The notes: generated by a model not told the origin, from the letters alone. A stretch of DNA of 64,000 bases from Rivularia sp. PCC 7116 (GCF_000316665.1 NC_019678.1:1922001-1986000), one strand, 5' to 3'; shown: positions 17,812 to 27,658, numbered from the stretch's first letter. Made by a program: numbers and translations.

Positions 17812-18783
17812 TTATCCTTGATATTTGTTATTAAAATAACCGTTTCTCCACAGATAAAAAGGGCTGATCAAGCTATTTATAAACAGTTGCATTTCACAGG
17901 CTGCGACTAAATCTGTTTTAACTTTTTTACCGTGTTTAAATATATGAAATAAAATTTTTCGCAAGTCGTTTGCCATATAAGCAAATATTGCTGCTGGCTT
18001 TAATAATGGTTTTATATCAACCATTCTGGTAACGTACCGGCTTAACCCAATACCCTTAAAGAAAGGGAATAAATATTCTTTTTGTAATCGCCATTCGGGA
18101 ATCTGATGATAAATTTCCATCTCTGGGTTGTACCAAATTTCCCAGTTTGATTGTTGAATATAAGACAGCATTTCGGTGTCTTCACCCGTCAGCATATTAC
18201 CAACAATTCTACCAGTCAAAATTAGTTGGTTGGGTACGCTTTCCAACCAAGCTTGCTTACGAATAACTAATCCTGCACCTGGAGGTAATAGTTTACTTTT
18301 TGGATTGTAAAACAAAGGTGTATTGCCTCTTTCTACAATTGCTAGAAATGGCGCTATGCGTTGAAAGTTTTCTGGCGGCTCAATTTCCCAGTTGGGATGT
18401 ATTTGACTGGCAATCGCACCAGCCTTGGGGTATTTTCGAGCAAATTCATAAGCTTTCGCAACCCAGCTTGACACGGGATAGTTATCGTCATCGAGGAAAC
18501 CGATCAATTCACCTTTGGCTTCGGATACTGCTTTTTCACGGGCGTATGCTAAACCTTGTTTTAGCTCGAAGCAGTATCGTAAAGGAAAGGGATATTGCCA
18601 ATTTTCTTGGTATTTTTTAACGATATTTGCTGTATCATCGTTGCTATTGTTATCAACAACAATAATTTCCCAAGAAATATCTTCAGTATGCAGCTGATTT
18701 TTCAGCCTTTCTAAAATTTCGGATAACCGACTTCCACCGTTGTATGTAGGGATAGCTACGGTAAAGTTTAGACACTCTTTCAT
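17812..18783 (-). CDS. hpsE: Hormogonium polysaccharide glycosyltransferase HpsE (copy 1)
   Basis: This 323-aa family 2 glycosyltransferase shows FTVAIPTYNGGSRL, the nucleotide-binding VVDNNSNDDTA, the catalytic-region FLDDDNYP (DxD-like) and PPGAGLVIRKQAW, followed by TGEDTEMLSYIQQS. C-terminal hydrophobic helices may contact the membrane. In Nostoc punctiforme, HpsE-G are required for the slime secreted during hormogonium gliding. It lies on the same strand as the hpsA-D pseudopilins (downstream of them) and has a diverged paralogue at 33556-34527. Confidence 0.88.
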   Translation of the reverse strand: MKECLNFTVAIPTYNGGSRLSEILERLKNQLHTEDISWEIIVVDNNSNDDTANIVKKYQENWQYPFPLRYCFELKQGLAYAREKAVSEAKGELIGFLDDDNYPVSSWVAKAYEFARKYPKAGAIASQIHPNWEIEPPENFQRIAPFLAIVERGNTPLFYNPKSKLLPPGAGLVIRKQAWLESVPNQLILTGRIVGNMLTGEDTEMLSYIQQSNWEIWYNPEMEIYHQIPEWRLQKEYLFPFFKGIGLSRYVTRMVDIKPLLKPAAIFAYMANDLRKILFHIFKHGKKVKTDLVAACEMQLFINSLISPFYLWRNGYFNNKYQG

Positions 18784-18983
18784 AGCAAGTGTTTATATAT
18801 AATGTTAAAGTTTTTTATTTGAAGTTAGGTGAAAGCAAATTATATAAATTATCTTAAATATAAATTTGCAATTCAGGTGAAGATTTAAATATAAAACTGC
18901 ACCCAATATCATAATTTTCCTCCTTGAGATGCAGTATTAGCTTCAGTATTTTTATTGATATTTAATTTTAATCTTATGTGAAT

Positions 18984-19679
18984 TTATTTGTATTTATCGC
19001 AATCCTCATTTTTTGCAGTTACTATTCCTCCAATGAGGGTTTCTATAACAACACAACGTTTCTCGTCACTGGGCTTTGTGGGAGTTTTGGTTTGAGGTAT
19101 AGCGACCAAAAATTTTAAACTAGTATCGGAAGAATCTCCATCTTCTTTAGTGTCTAAAATTCCCAGATAGTTAAAGCTAATGGTTTGGGGCTTACTTTTA
19201 ATATAATTAGAGCCATAGGATACAATATTTTTAGTTTTATTTATGCCATCAAGATTTGTCCCGATTAATAGTTTTTCTGTGTTGACTCCAGCTTCTTCTC
19301 CCAATTCGCGCCAGTATTTATCGGGTTCTACAACGCTAGGATGAATTGCTATTTGAGGTTGTTTGTTATTAGTTCTAAAACTAACGCTGTAACTACGCTT
19401 AGTATTTTTGGCTTGCCGTTGTGATTCTTGCAGTGCTGCTAATACGCTATCGTTAGCTTTATTTAATCGCTGTTTGGCAACAAACGAAAGCCAACTTGGT
19501 GCTACTATCGCTGAGAGAATACCTACCATAGCTATAACTACCATGACTTCTATCAAAGTGAAGCCAGAAGTTAAATTGTGAAAATGTCCTAGATAACGCT
19601 TTTGATAAGAATCATCTGTCACAGAATTTGTTCGTAAATAATTCTTCTGTAGCAGTTTTGCAAATAACTTATTTTTCAT
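18984..19679 (-). CDS. hps-cluster pseudopilin (HpsD position, GspH-like)
   Basis: From ATG 19679 it encodes 231 aa; a TTG at 19724 opens the frame earlier. A prepilin motif SG|FTLIEVMVV with Glu at +5 lies after an unusually long basic leader of about 38 residues, then a membrane helix MVGILSAIVAPSWLSFV. The C-terminal part has KRCVVIETLIGG and a final Cys. By order (HpsA, B, C, then this gene) it corresponds to HpsD, but I name it by position only. It is the longer paralogue of the 17043-17588 pseudopilin. Confidence 0.85.
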   Translation of the reverse strand: MKNKLFAKLLQKNYLRTNSVTDDSYQKRYLGHFHNLTSGFTLIEVMVVIAMVGILSAIVAPSWLSFVAKQRLNKANDSVLAALQESQRQAKNTKRSYSVSFRTNNKQPQIAIHPSVVEPDKYWRELGEEAGVNTEKLLIGTNLDGINKTKNIVSYGSNYIKSKPQTISFNYLGILDTKEDGDSSDTSLKFLVAIPQTKTPTKPSDEKRCVVIETLIGGIVTAKNEDCDKYK

Positions 19680-19777
19680 TAGCTGTTTAAATATTTTATT
19701 AAAACACTTCTCTGAGATAGGCAATAACTTGATGATGTAAAATCTTTAAGTTTAAACTAAACAATATTTAGCGAATT

Positions 19778-20860
19778 TTAATTGGTACCTATTAATCCTC
19801 GACCTTTAACTAAAACGCTTGCTGTGGGAAAATAGGATTGACGACTGTCACTATAGCTGTTGTCTTTCTCATTTATCCGAGCAAAAGCATTACCTCTGAT
19901 AAATACTTTTGCTGATACTGTGTCAACATCTACACAAGCATAAAAACTGCTATTACCTAATTTCTTTAAAGTTGCGCTGCTTGAATATCTGTAAGTACCT
20001 TCAAAAGCTGGTACCTTTAATGATTTTCTTTTATCTGTTTGCTTGGTGGTAGTGTATCTACTCAAATCAAAAACTGTTTCACAATCAACACTTGTTAAAG
20101 ATTTATCCTGACTTGCGTCAATGTAATCAAGCAAAACCTGAGTATTACTTAACTCATAGGTTGCATTTGTACTAATCTTGCCTTTTTTCCAGCTATTCAT
20201 TTTTTCTTCAAAAGTTCCCGTTATTGCAGGGTTGCTTAATTCAAATAAAGCAAAACCTTTATCGGGTTCAATGCGTTGACCATTTTTATCTTTTGCATAG
20301 TTAATTTGTCCGCTCCTTGTAAAAGGATTATCTAAATCTCGGACTCCATCTTTTAATTCAAACCGAGCAATACGATATTGATTAGACCATTTTTCATCTC
20401 TATTATTAGTGTTATTACTTTGAATTAAGTAGTAAGCAACTAAAGAGTAAACAAAACTATCATTTCTACCTGTAAAATTACCACCTACAGCTTCTTTTTC
20501 AAACTGCCTTTTCCAAAAAACTAATACGGGAACTCTATCTGTATTAGTTCTGTAAGGAAGATTATTTTGGATAGCCTTTACACCTTTTGCATCATATATA
20601 TAAATAGCTTGTTGTAAATCTTGAGCGATGTAGTCAAGGGCTGTCTGGACTTCTTGCTCTGAGTTTACCTTGGCTTGTTCTTTTCTATCGGTATCTAAAA
20701 TATTAATCATAAAACCCAGTAAAGGTGTTATCACCAAAACCGCAAGCACCATTGCGACTATGAGTTCTATAAGAGTAAAGCCGTTATTTTTATTAGTAGA
20801 ATGATAAGTCTTTTGTTTGAGCTTATTCTGAATCAAGAAATGTAGTTGATTTCTCATCAT
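19778..20860 (-). CDS. hpsC: Hormogonium polysaccharide secretion pseudopilin HpsC
   Basis: This 360-aa protein carries NG|FTLIELIVAM with Glu at +5 of the mature protein, preceded by a 26-residue basic leader and followed by a hydrophobic helix VLAVLVITPLLGFMI. Next comes a large Lys/Asn-rich globular domain with EVQTALDYIAQDLQQAI, reminiscent of GspJ-type minor pseudopilins. Size and position (between hpsB and hpsD) fit HpsC. Only 21 bp separate it from hpsB, so the two are surely co-transcribed. Confidence 0.87.
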   Translation of the reverse strand: MMRNQLHFLIQNKLKQKTYHSTNKNNGFTLIELIVAMVLAVLVITPLLGFMINILDTDRKEQAKVNSEQEVQTALDYIAQDLQQAIYIYDAKGVKAIQNNLPYRTNTDRVPVLVFWKRQFEKEAVGGNFTGRNDSFVYSLVAYYLIQSNNTNNRDEKWSNQYRIARFELKDGVRDLDNPFTRSGQINYAKDKNGQRIEPDKGFALFELSNPAITGTFEEKMNSWKKGKISTNATYELSNTQVLLDYIDASQDKSLTSVDCETVFDLSRYTTTKQTDKRKSLKVPAFEGTYRYSSSATLKKLGNSSFYACVDVDTVSAKVFIRGNAFARINEKDNSYSDSRQSYFPTASVLVKGRGLIGTN

Positions 20861-20881
20861 ATATTGTTCCTTAAAGCAAAT

Positions 20882-21571
20882 TTAATTGTTACAGGTAGAA
20901 TTTCTATTGGTATTGTTGTCTAAACGAGTGCAAAAATTTTGAAAGTTAGTTTGTTGGTTAGAAACTTCTGTTACCATCTCAAGTAAAGGAGCTTTGCGTT
21001 TACCAAGTCCACCAGTAAAAGTTGATTGAGTTACTTTTTTTCCAGATGATTGGTTAGAAATCAGAGCCTTATTATCTTCAAAAGCATCTGCTCGGTAGAC
21101 TCGAACGCCCATTCTATAACCATCGGCAGCATCTGTTGAATTTGAGTTGAAACCAAATGCCTGCACAATTAAATCTTTTGATTTGTCTTTGCTACATGCC
21201 CCATCACCAGTACCATCAACGCAAAAAACTCTATAAGATGTTTCTGTTGGTGAGGAACAGTAACCTTGACTTTTTTTAAGGTCATTTGCTTTGCAATTTA
21301 AACCTGTCTTGGGTGGTTTGATATTATTCGTGCTTGAAATCGGTGGTGCGGGGATATTTCCGGAATTTACGCCATCAATATAAGCTCTGGCTGCTTGTGT
21401 CGCTAATTCCACACGTCTGGATTGAACTCGCGTCGCAGCTGAAATCAGAATTGTCGGAGCGATCGCAGTCATTAAAATACCAAGTACAATTACTGCGACT
21501 AACGACTCAATGATTGTAAAACCTGCTTGATGCTGTTTGGAATATATTTTCTGTAGTTGGTATTTGAGCAT
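20882..21571 (-). CDS. hpsB: Hormogonium polysaccharide secretion pseudopilin HpsB
   Basis: This 229-aa protein has the prepilin motif AG|FTIIESLVAVIV (Glu +5) and an APTILISAATRVQSRRVELATQAARAY segment, the recognisable HpsB core. Four to six cysteines in the C-terminal part (LNCKAND, GYCSS, VFCVDG, ACSKD, FCTRL, STCNN) suggest a disulphide-stabilised globular domain. In the Nostoc hps locus HpsB-D are proposed to form a pseudopilus that moves polysaccharide out of the cell. It is preceded by hpsA with a 224-bp gap holding a palindromic element. Confidence 0.9.
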   Translation of the reverse strand: MLKYQLQKIYSKQHQAGFTIIESLVAVIVLGILMTAIAPTILISAATRVQSRRVELATQAARAYIDGVNSGNIPAPPISSTNNIKPPKTGLNCKANDLKKSQGYCSSPTETSYRVFCVDGTGDGACSKDKSKDLIVQAFGFNSNSTDAADGYRMGVRVYRADAFEDNKALISNQSSGKKVTQSTFTGGLGKRKAPLLEMVTEVSNQQTNFQNFCTRLDNNTNRNSTCNN

Positions 21572-21676
21572 AATTTAGATTTTGAATTTTTTACTCAATT
21601 TTTTACTCAAGATAGTAATTAATAGGGAAGAACTGAAAAATAACTATAGTAATGACCACAACTAAGGTATTTTCTT

Positions 21677-21740
21677 GTAGGGTGCTGTAACACTTTGATT
21701 ATTTATGAACGTAGTAATAAAGTTTTTAGTGTCACGCACC
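21677..21740. repeat. MITE-like inverted-repeat element
   Basis: Terminal arms GTAGGGTGCTGTAACACT and AGTGTCACGCACC flank about 35 AT-rich bases. The ends match elements at 27481-27551 and 41314-41385 (GGTGCGTGACG ... CGTCACA.CACCCTACA). Confidence 0.75.
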
Positions 21741-21795
21741 ACCAAAACTAATTGCTTTTAATCTCATTTCTTCCCTAGAAAATTAGGATATTTAC

Positions 21796-24700
21796 TTATC
21801 CACCTGTTTTTTCTTTACAGAAGTCGGCTGGACGTTGATTGTCAGACACTGCATTGTTGTTAGTCATTTGAATTTGACCTCGATTATTGATATTTACGGT
21901 TTTCGCACAAAGTAATGTTTGAACCCATTGATCGTCCCGGCTTACTTGTCTAAAGAATTCATTAGGTCTAGTTGTAGGTGGTAAAGTAAAGGTTTGAGCA
22001 AACAAGTCAGGAAGTTGAGAAAGCAAACCAACATCAAAACCCCATTGACGTGAAGGTGGTGTATAAAATGGTGTTCTTCCTCCACTGATATCTGTTCGGT
22101 AAAGATTCTGGTAATCGCGATAAAGACTTTGACCTCCTGTGCGTAAAACTTGCCAAGGGGCACTTGCATAAGCACTACGTTTGTATTGAATCAGCGAGCC
22201 ACTTAAGTTGTGGTTAAATTGCGGACTTCTTTCGTTTGTTCTCCACTGTTCTAGATAACGTACAAAGTTTTCTAAACCACCATTAGTCTCAGTTCGGCTC
22301 GCAGGAGTATCGCCTCCAGCAATAATTAAGTTTGTTGTTGTATTAGTGGCTCTTTGCAACCAGTTTCTGTTTTTAATAATTCCTCTATCGTTGACGTTAG
22401 TAGGTAAGCTGCTTCTGCTTGTGCCGGGGTTCCTCTGGGCATTGTTAGTCCAGGTATCATCTGGCATATGAATTTGCAGCACTGGTATTAAGAGCGGGTG
22501 GTCGCCATTAGTTGCGACTTGGTAGTTTCCTACAGGGGCAGTGACAGTAGAATCTGGGGTAAATCTATTAGAAAAATACAGCGGGTTTTGGTTTCCGTAA
22601 TTAGTTCCTCTAGTTTGTCCGCCACCAAAACCTCCGTCGTCGGCAGTTCTAAACCATAAGGCGGTATTTACTAATCGGGGTCGTTGGTTGGTACTTCTGC
22701 GACTGAAGGCGGGGATATCTACTGTATCTGTACTAGTATCAGGATTAAGTACGAAGGTATTGTTAGTGGTGTCAAATGGAATAGTTAGATTGTTGTATGG
22801 ATAATAAGCAACTCTACCGTTTTGATTAATTCCCAACGGTACGGGATAACCATTCCTATCGAGTACCAGTTTGTTATTGGTGTCTCGTAAGAAAGCAACC
22901 CTACGCATGAAAGCTTGGTTTTCCGCGTCAGCAACTTGAGCAGTCGTACCTGATACAAGTCTAGTTGCTAGCTCTCCATTTCCTCCTGGGTTTTCTACTT
23001 GTAGTTGGTTGGCTGGTGTAGGTACAGGTGCTGTTCTTGGATTGTTATCATCATCAACCAGAACAACCCAATCTTGAGGACGACAGGTTTCTACGGGTAT
23101 CCTGGGGCAAACTTCCATTACATATTCGTGAAACATGACTCGTCGCTGAATTGGAGTCACGAAGTTGTTAACGTAGGAACTTCCCGGTTGATTACCTCTC
23201 GTGTCAGCATCAAAGTCATTTTTGGGGAAGCCTAAATTAGCACCGGCAGTATCAGCCCAATCAGCACTGGTAAGGTAATTATTGTCAAAGAAACCTAGTT
23301 TTCTACGAATTGCTCTGACAGTTATTTGGTTTGCTTCAGATACGTTGCGGTCATTTGTATCTCCATCACCATTAAGATCGGCAAACAAAATTTCTTGAGG
23401 ATCGGTGGTATCTCTATCGCCGGTGAGGTCAATTCTTATAGCTGTTTCATCTAAACCACCTATAGTGCCATCGTCATCAAAGTCATAGTTAGGAACTACG
23501 ACATTACCTGCATTATTTCTCAGGTCGTAGTCTCCTTCGTTACGGAAACCATAACGGAAATTATCAGATAGCACCGTAACTGCATCCGCTATTACTGTTG
23601 CCGGTCGCCAACTATCTCCTTGAGTACATTTGTTTGCTGGCAGTCTTGGGTCATTTTTACGACAAGCGAAGTTATCGTCAAGCCTGGAGCGTTTGTAGAA
23701 CTTACTCCAATCAATTTTTCCGTCATTGTTTCTTAAGTCTTCTAGAAACTCTTCAACTGGCTGATTGGCATTGCCTCCTCTCGCATGGAGATTAAAATCA
23801 CCTCTGATATAGGCAGGAACATTAGTTGCTAAAATTAAACCCTTTTCTTCGTCTCTGTAGTTTGTCTCGCGATCTAAACGCGAACCATTAATTAACATAA
23901 TGCCGTTAGGACGACGAGTAGGATCGAGTTTGTAGTCTGTTGGGCTAATTAATTTCCTTCTATCGATATTTTGGGTTTGAATTCTTTCGTTATTTTGATT
24001 TCTACCAGGTTGATCGCTCATATCTAAGAGAGCATCATCGCGGGTGGCGTAAATAATGCCGCTGTTTGGCAGTAGATATTCTCTGGTGGGGGAAGCAGTA
24101 CCAATGCGTGTCCGACGCAATTGGTCTAAATCTATAGCTGTAACGCGGACTTCTAAAGGTTGACGTTGTTCTAAGGTACCTGTGTAAGTTGGATCTATAG
24201 TTGGATCGGCTGTATTCTGGGTGTTTTCGATTGATTTGATTTGTCTGGTATCCAAGAAGGCTTTTTCGTAGAAGGTTCCGTGAGGTACCTTACTCGCATT
24301 AGGTCTTACCCTACCGTTGAGAATTTCAATCGCACATACTGCTGCATCGATTGCGGAATTATCAGTCATTGTCAGAGGTTGGCGACTGCCAAAATTTAGC
24401 ATCGCGTCTCTTAAAGGTTCATTCACAAACCGCCCGTTAGGAAATACCAGTCTGGCTTGAGCATCTAGCTGTCTCCTATTTCTAGAAATAGCAGCCGCTC
24501 TAGATCCACTGTAAGAAGTATAAGTAATACCATTATTCGATTTACCATTAGCTCCTGGAGCTGCGTCAGGATTTTGCCAGAATCCTCTAACGGTACGATT
24601 ATTTTGGGCTGTAGTTGAGTTTGTTGGGTCGTAGTAACTGCTTACACAAGCGATTGGTGTCTGATCTTCACCATTATTGTCTTTGTAATGATAAACAGCA

Positions 24701-26859
24701 GTTGCTCTCATTAACAAATCGCCTCTGGATGCATCATCCGTAGGATTGCCCATTGGCATAGAATCGGGCCAAGTAATTATCGGTGCTAAAGTGCCGAAGT
24801 TAAGACTATTAACCCAAACTCGATTTACATCTCTATTAGTTGGATCGACAAAGTTTGTATCCCAACCTGGAGCCGCTAAAGAAGCATTGGCTCCTCTAGC
24901 AAATGTCACATCATCAATATAAATACCCGCTCCAGTGACTGCACGCATTCCACCAACGTTATCGAGGGGATTTTTTGGCGGTTCTGCGGCTTTTTGCTCG
25001 AAAAAGTCGTTGCGCTTGGTAGCACCTTCAAGACTAATTAATTGCTGGATTTGAGTGTTTCGGTAGCGGTATTTAGTTTCTTCGTCTTCATAGTCAGTCC
25101 ATCTTGTATTGTTTGATTTTGGTAAAACGGTTTGACGAGTTTCTTTACCTACGAAGTTTTTGGTTTGTGGGTCATACCATAGAGCGGGTAAATTATTTCC
25201 GAGTATGATGCGATCGCCTAAGTATTTTTCTTCTTCTTTATTAACTTCCTTGAGTTTATTTGGCTCTGTGGCAGGTAATCTATTAAGGTAAAGGCTTAGT
25301 CCGGTATAACTTGTACTATTGTTAGTAATAGAAAAAGGATAAATCCATCTATCTGGACCTCTTAATAAATCAGTTCCCAAACCTTGAAGAGTTACGGTTG
25401 TAGGATTTTGTACTGGGTCTCTAAAAGGAACTTTACGAGTACGCTTTTTAAAGTAAGCTTCTAATTCTTCTCGACGTACATCTTCAACTTCTCTGGTCGA
25501 ATCTTCAAGTTTAGCTCTAATATTTTCCTGTACTTCCTGCGGATCTCGACTGAAATCATCAGGTCTAGTAGTTACCTGAAGTGCCCTTTCAACTTGTAAA
25601 TTAATTCTCCGAGCATAAGCTTGAGCGTTGTAAGCTGTATCGGCAGAAGAGTTGTTAACCGATCTAGTATTAGCATCAATTCTTGCAAAAGTGCCTTCCG
25701 CTCCTGGTTTAAATAAATCTACTCGAACGGCATTTCTTCTATTTGAGCCAAAAATACGACCGTAAGCAAGATTACCACCAACAATAATTTTGCTATTTTC
25801 TGCTTGGTAAAAACATGAATTAGGACTGCTGACTTGGTACAAACGAATCGGCTCCCAAATTGTTGCTGTCAGCAAATTACTATTGGTAAAAACTCTTCCG
25901 TTGAGGCTTAGTCCAGCACCAGGGGTGATTTCTAAATCGTCTTCATAAACCACCGCATTATTAATGACTGGCACCCTTTCTTGGTCTTGCTGGAACTCTA
26001 TAGCAGAAAAGCCTTGGTTTCCTTGGTATGTTTCGTAATTATTACCATATTTGCGAGTATCCTTATCGGTAATCGGTACGGTCGTAGCATAAACAAAGAA
26101 GCTTTTTTTGAGGTTTCCTCCCGATTTATACCAGCCAGAATCACCAATCAAACTAAAACTAGTACCTCTTGCTGCCGCACAAAGTCCACCTAAAGAACCG
26201 TCATCCATAGGTGGTGTTCTAGCTTCTAAAGGAGAACGAGCGCGGTTAAATTTACCATCGTCACTACGGCTGGGGCTGCGAAAGAAAACCCCATAAAGTG
26301 TGAAGCTATCATATTTGCCGTTGTTATCAGTATCAACAGGAAATCTCCACGCAGTGTTTGTAACTTCTCTATCTTCTAGAGAGGTGCTATTAGTGCTTAT
26401 ACTTCTGTTTTTATTAATGTCGTAGCGAACTGCTAAGGGAGTTTCATCACCAAAGGTATAGTTGGAAAGATTTTGGGTGAAAGCATTATCAAGAGAACTA
26501 TCTGATGGAGTAGAACGTGGTAGCGTAGGGTCGGTAAATAATTTATCAATCTTCGCTCTAGCTCTATCTATTGCCGGAGTAGCGGCTTTCAAAACAGCTT
26601 GATTGACTCTGACATTGCTAGCATTTTTAGAACGTTCAAACGAGCGAAACAAAATTGCAACAGTCAGCAATACAACAACCAACGAAACCATTGCTACTGT
26701 AGGCAATACAAAACCAGCATTTACCCAATCCGGTCGTTTTTTCGTAACTATAAAACTTCGTAAAAGCCATAAACTTTGTTCCTTGACAGTAGATGGATGT
26801 TTACGCTGAAACTGTTGGTAAAAGTTTTGAAATGCCCTGACTAACTTACGATTTTTCAT
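21796..26859 (-). CDS. hpsA: Hormogonium polysaccharide biosynthesis protein HpsA
   Basis: This is the largest gene of the window, 1687 aa. An N-terminal basic segment is followed by a single pilin-like helix, NAG|FVLPTVAMVSL...AILF (about residues 48-71), then RSFERSKNASNVRVNQA. The +5 residue after the Gly is Thr rather than Glu, as in GspK-type tip pseudopilins. The remaining about 1600 residues are extracytoplasmic, rich in Asn, Asp and Arg. Around residue 1124 there is a Ca-binding-like loop, DFDDDGTIGGLDE, and a second, DLNGDGDTND. HpsA is required for hormogonium slime and motility in Nostoc punctiforme. It heads the hpsA-B-C-D-E gene order; an AGGAAAG site precedes the ATG. Confidence 0.92.
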   Translation of the reverse strand: MKNRKLVRAFQNFYQQFQRKHPSTVKEQSLWLLRSFIVTKKRPDWVNAGFVLPTVAMVSLVVVLLTVAILFRSFERSKNASNVRVNQAVLKAATPAIDRARAKIDKLFTDPTLPRSTPSDSSLDNAFTQNLSNYTFGDETPLAVRYDINKNRSISTNSTSLEDREVTNTAWRFPVDTDNNGKYDSFTLYGVFFRSPSRSDDGKFNRARSPLEARTPPMDDGSLGGLCAAARGTSFSLIGDSGWYKSGGNLKKSFFVYATTVPITDKDTRKYGNNYETYQGNQGFSAIEFQQDQERVPVINNAVVYEDDLEITPGAGLSLNGRVFTNSNLLTATIWEPIRLYQVSSPNSCFYQAENSKIIVGGNLAYGRIFGSNRRNAVRVDLFKPGAEGTFARIDANTRSVNNSSADTAYNAQAYARRINLQVERALQVTTRPDDFSRDPQEVQENIRAKLEDSTREVEDVRREELEAYFKKRTRKVPFRDPVQNPTTVTLQGLGTDLLRGPDRWIYPFSITNNSTSYTGLSLYLNRLPATEPNKLKEVNKEEEKYLGDRIILGNNLPALWYDPQTKNFVGKETRQTVLPKSNNTRWTDYEDEETKYRYRNTQIQQLISLEGATKRNDFFEQKAAEPPKNPLDNVGGMRAVTGAGIYIDDVTFARGANASLAAPGWDTNFVDPTNRDVNRVWVNSLNFGTLAPIITWPDSMPMGNPTDDASRGDLLMRATAVYHYKDNNGEDQTPIACVSSYYDPTNSTTAQNNRTVRGFWQNPDAAPGANGKSNNGITYTSYSGSRAAAISRNRRQLDAQARLVFPNGRFVNEPLRDAMLNFGSRQPLTMTDNSAIDAAVCAIEILNGRVRPNASKVPHGTFYEKAFLDTRQIKSIENTQNTADPTIDPTYTGTLEQRQPLEVRVTAIDLDQLRRTRIGTASPTREYLLPNSGIIYATRDDALLDMSDQPGRNQNNERIQTQNIDRRKLISPTDYKLDPTRRPNGIMLINGSRLDRETNYRDEEKGLILATNVPAYIRGDFNLHARGGNANQPVEEFLEDLRNNDGKIDWSKFYKRSRLDDNFACRKNDPRLPANKCTQGDSWRPATVIADAVTVLSDNFRYGFRNEGDYDLRNNAGNVVVPNYDFDDDGTIGGLDETAIRIDLTGDRDTTDPQEILFADLNGDGDTNDRNVSEANQITVRAIRRKLGFFDNNYLTSADWADTAGANLGFPKNDFDADTRGNQPGSSYVNNFVTPIQRRVMFHEYVMEVCPRIPVETCRPQDWVVLVDDDNNPRTAPVPTPANQLQVENPGGNGELATRLVSGTTAQVADAENQAFMRRVAFLRDTNNKLVLDRNGYPVPLGINQNGRVAYYPYNNLTIPFDTTNNTFVLNPDTSTDTVDIPAFSRRSTNQRPRLVNTALWFRTADDGGFGGGQTRGTNYGNQNPLYFSNRFTPDSTVTAPVGNYQVATNGDHPLLIPVLQIHMPDDTWTNNAQRNPGTSRSSLPTNVNDRGIIKNRNWLQRATNTTTNLIIAGGDTPASRTETNGGLENFVRYLEQWRTNERSPQFNHNLSGSLIQYKRSAYASAPWQVLRTGGQSLYRDYQNLYRTDISGGRTPFYTPPSRQWGFDVGLLSQLPDLFAQTFTLPPTTRPNEFFRQVSRDDQWVQTLLCAKTVNINNRGQIQMTNNNAVSDNQRPADFCKEKTGG

Positions 26860-27381
26860 AGCTACTTTCCTATCAAGAGTTGTAATCCGAGTTTTGAAAT
26901 TAAATGGTTTTAAAATATGGAAATAATGCCTATTGTGTTAAGGCTTAAATTGGCTTTTAACTACTCTCTAATGCTGCCGCAAGCAGACTGCTACTGCAAA
27001 TATTTAGCGAAATACATGATATATAAACATTGCCAACCGAAATATTTTTTGGTTGGCAGCAGCCAGAATCATCAAGTTTCACTAACTAAATAAAAGTGCT
27101 ATTTTAAATTTGTAAATTTTTTATGTTTTTCCGGTCAATAAAAATATTATCTGAATTATTTAATTTATAGCCGACAAAGAAAAATAAAGCCATAGCTTCA
27201 TGAGATTTTTGCGTATTTTTTACTGAATTTAGTATTGGCTCAACACAACTTTATGAAGTTGTTATTAGCAAACTAAATTTATATTACCCACTTGGAACGG
27301 TAAAGTTATCAGCTAGAAAAAATATTGAGGAATTGTATCGCAAAAATGTAGAGACGTTGTAGCTCGTTCCAAGTCTCTGGT

Positions 27382-27455
27382 TTGGAATGCCATTTTCTTG
27401 AGGCTCTGCCTCTTTGTACACAGCCTAGGCGGAGCCTCTAATACTGTATTCCTTG
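27382..27455. repeat. Dispersed palindromic repeat (GAGGCTCTGCC/GGCGGAGCCTC)
   Basis: Nested arms are GGAATGC...GTATTCC outside and GAGGCTCTGCC (27400-27410)...GGCGGAGCCTC (27429-27439) inside. This is the style of the gene-free repeats common in Nostocales genomes. Confidence 0.75.
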
Positions 27456-27480
27456 CCGGACACAAGGAACAAGTGATAAT

Positions 27481-27551
27481 GGTGCGTGACGGCATTCAGT
27501 AAGTTATTTCATTACCTTTGATAAATTATTCTAGCCGTCACACACCCTACA
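27481..27551. repeat. MITE-like inverted-repeat element
   Basis: The arms GGTGCGTGACGGC (27481-27493) and GCCGTCACACACC (27534-27546) are complementary with one mismatch, separated by 40 AT-rich bases and followed by CTACA. It belongs to the same family as 21677-21740 and 41314-41385. Confidence 0.8.
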
Positions 27552-27577
27552 AGATATACGAATAAATTTAAAAAACA

Positions 27578-27606
27578 AAACCCACATATCTTTTATATGT
27601 GGGTTT
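27578..27606 (-). terminator. Rho-independent terminator after rpmB
   Basis: The 12-bp perfect stem AAACCCACATAT/ATATGTGGGTTT has a 5-base loop. Read on the minus strand it is followed by TTGTTTTTTAAA. It lies 53 bp beyond the rpmB stop. Confidence 0.85.
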
Positions 27607-27658
27607 AATAAATTTAATGAATTGAAAAAGTAATATTTGAATTACCCGCAATTCCGAT

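Larger units (their letters stand above)
26860..27658. other. Long spacer upstream of hpsA, repeat-rich
   Basis: About 800 bp separate hpsA from rpmB. The hpsA-proximal 450 bp are AT-rich and should contain its promoter and leader. The distal part holds two palindromic repeats and the rpmB terminator, listed separately. No gene was seen; a 60-codon frame at 27313-27495 lies inside the repeats. Confidence 0.6.

Noticed and set aside
27420-27460. SigJ-type J-box (GGGAATACT-like) upstream of hpsA
   Set aside because: The only near match (AGGAATACA on the minus strand) is inside a dispersed repeat and more than 500 bp from the gene.
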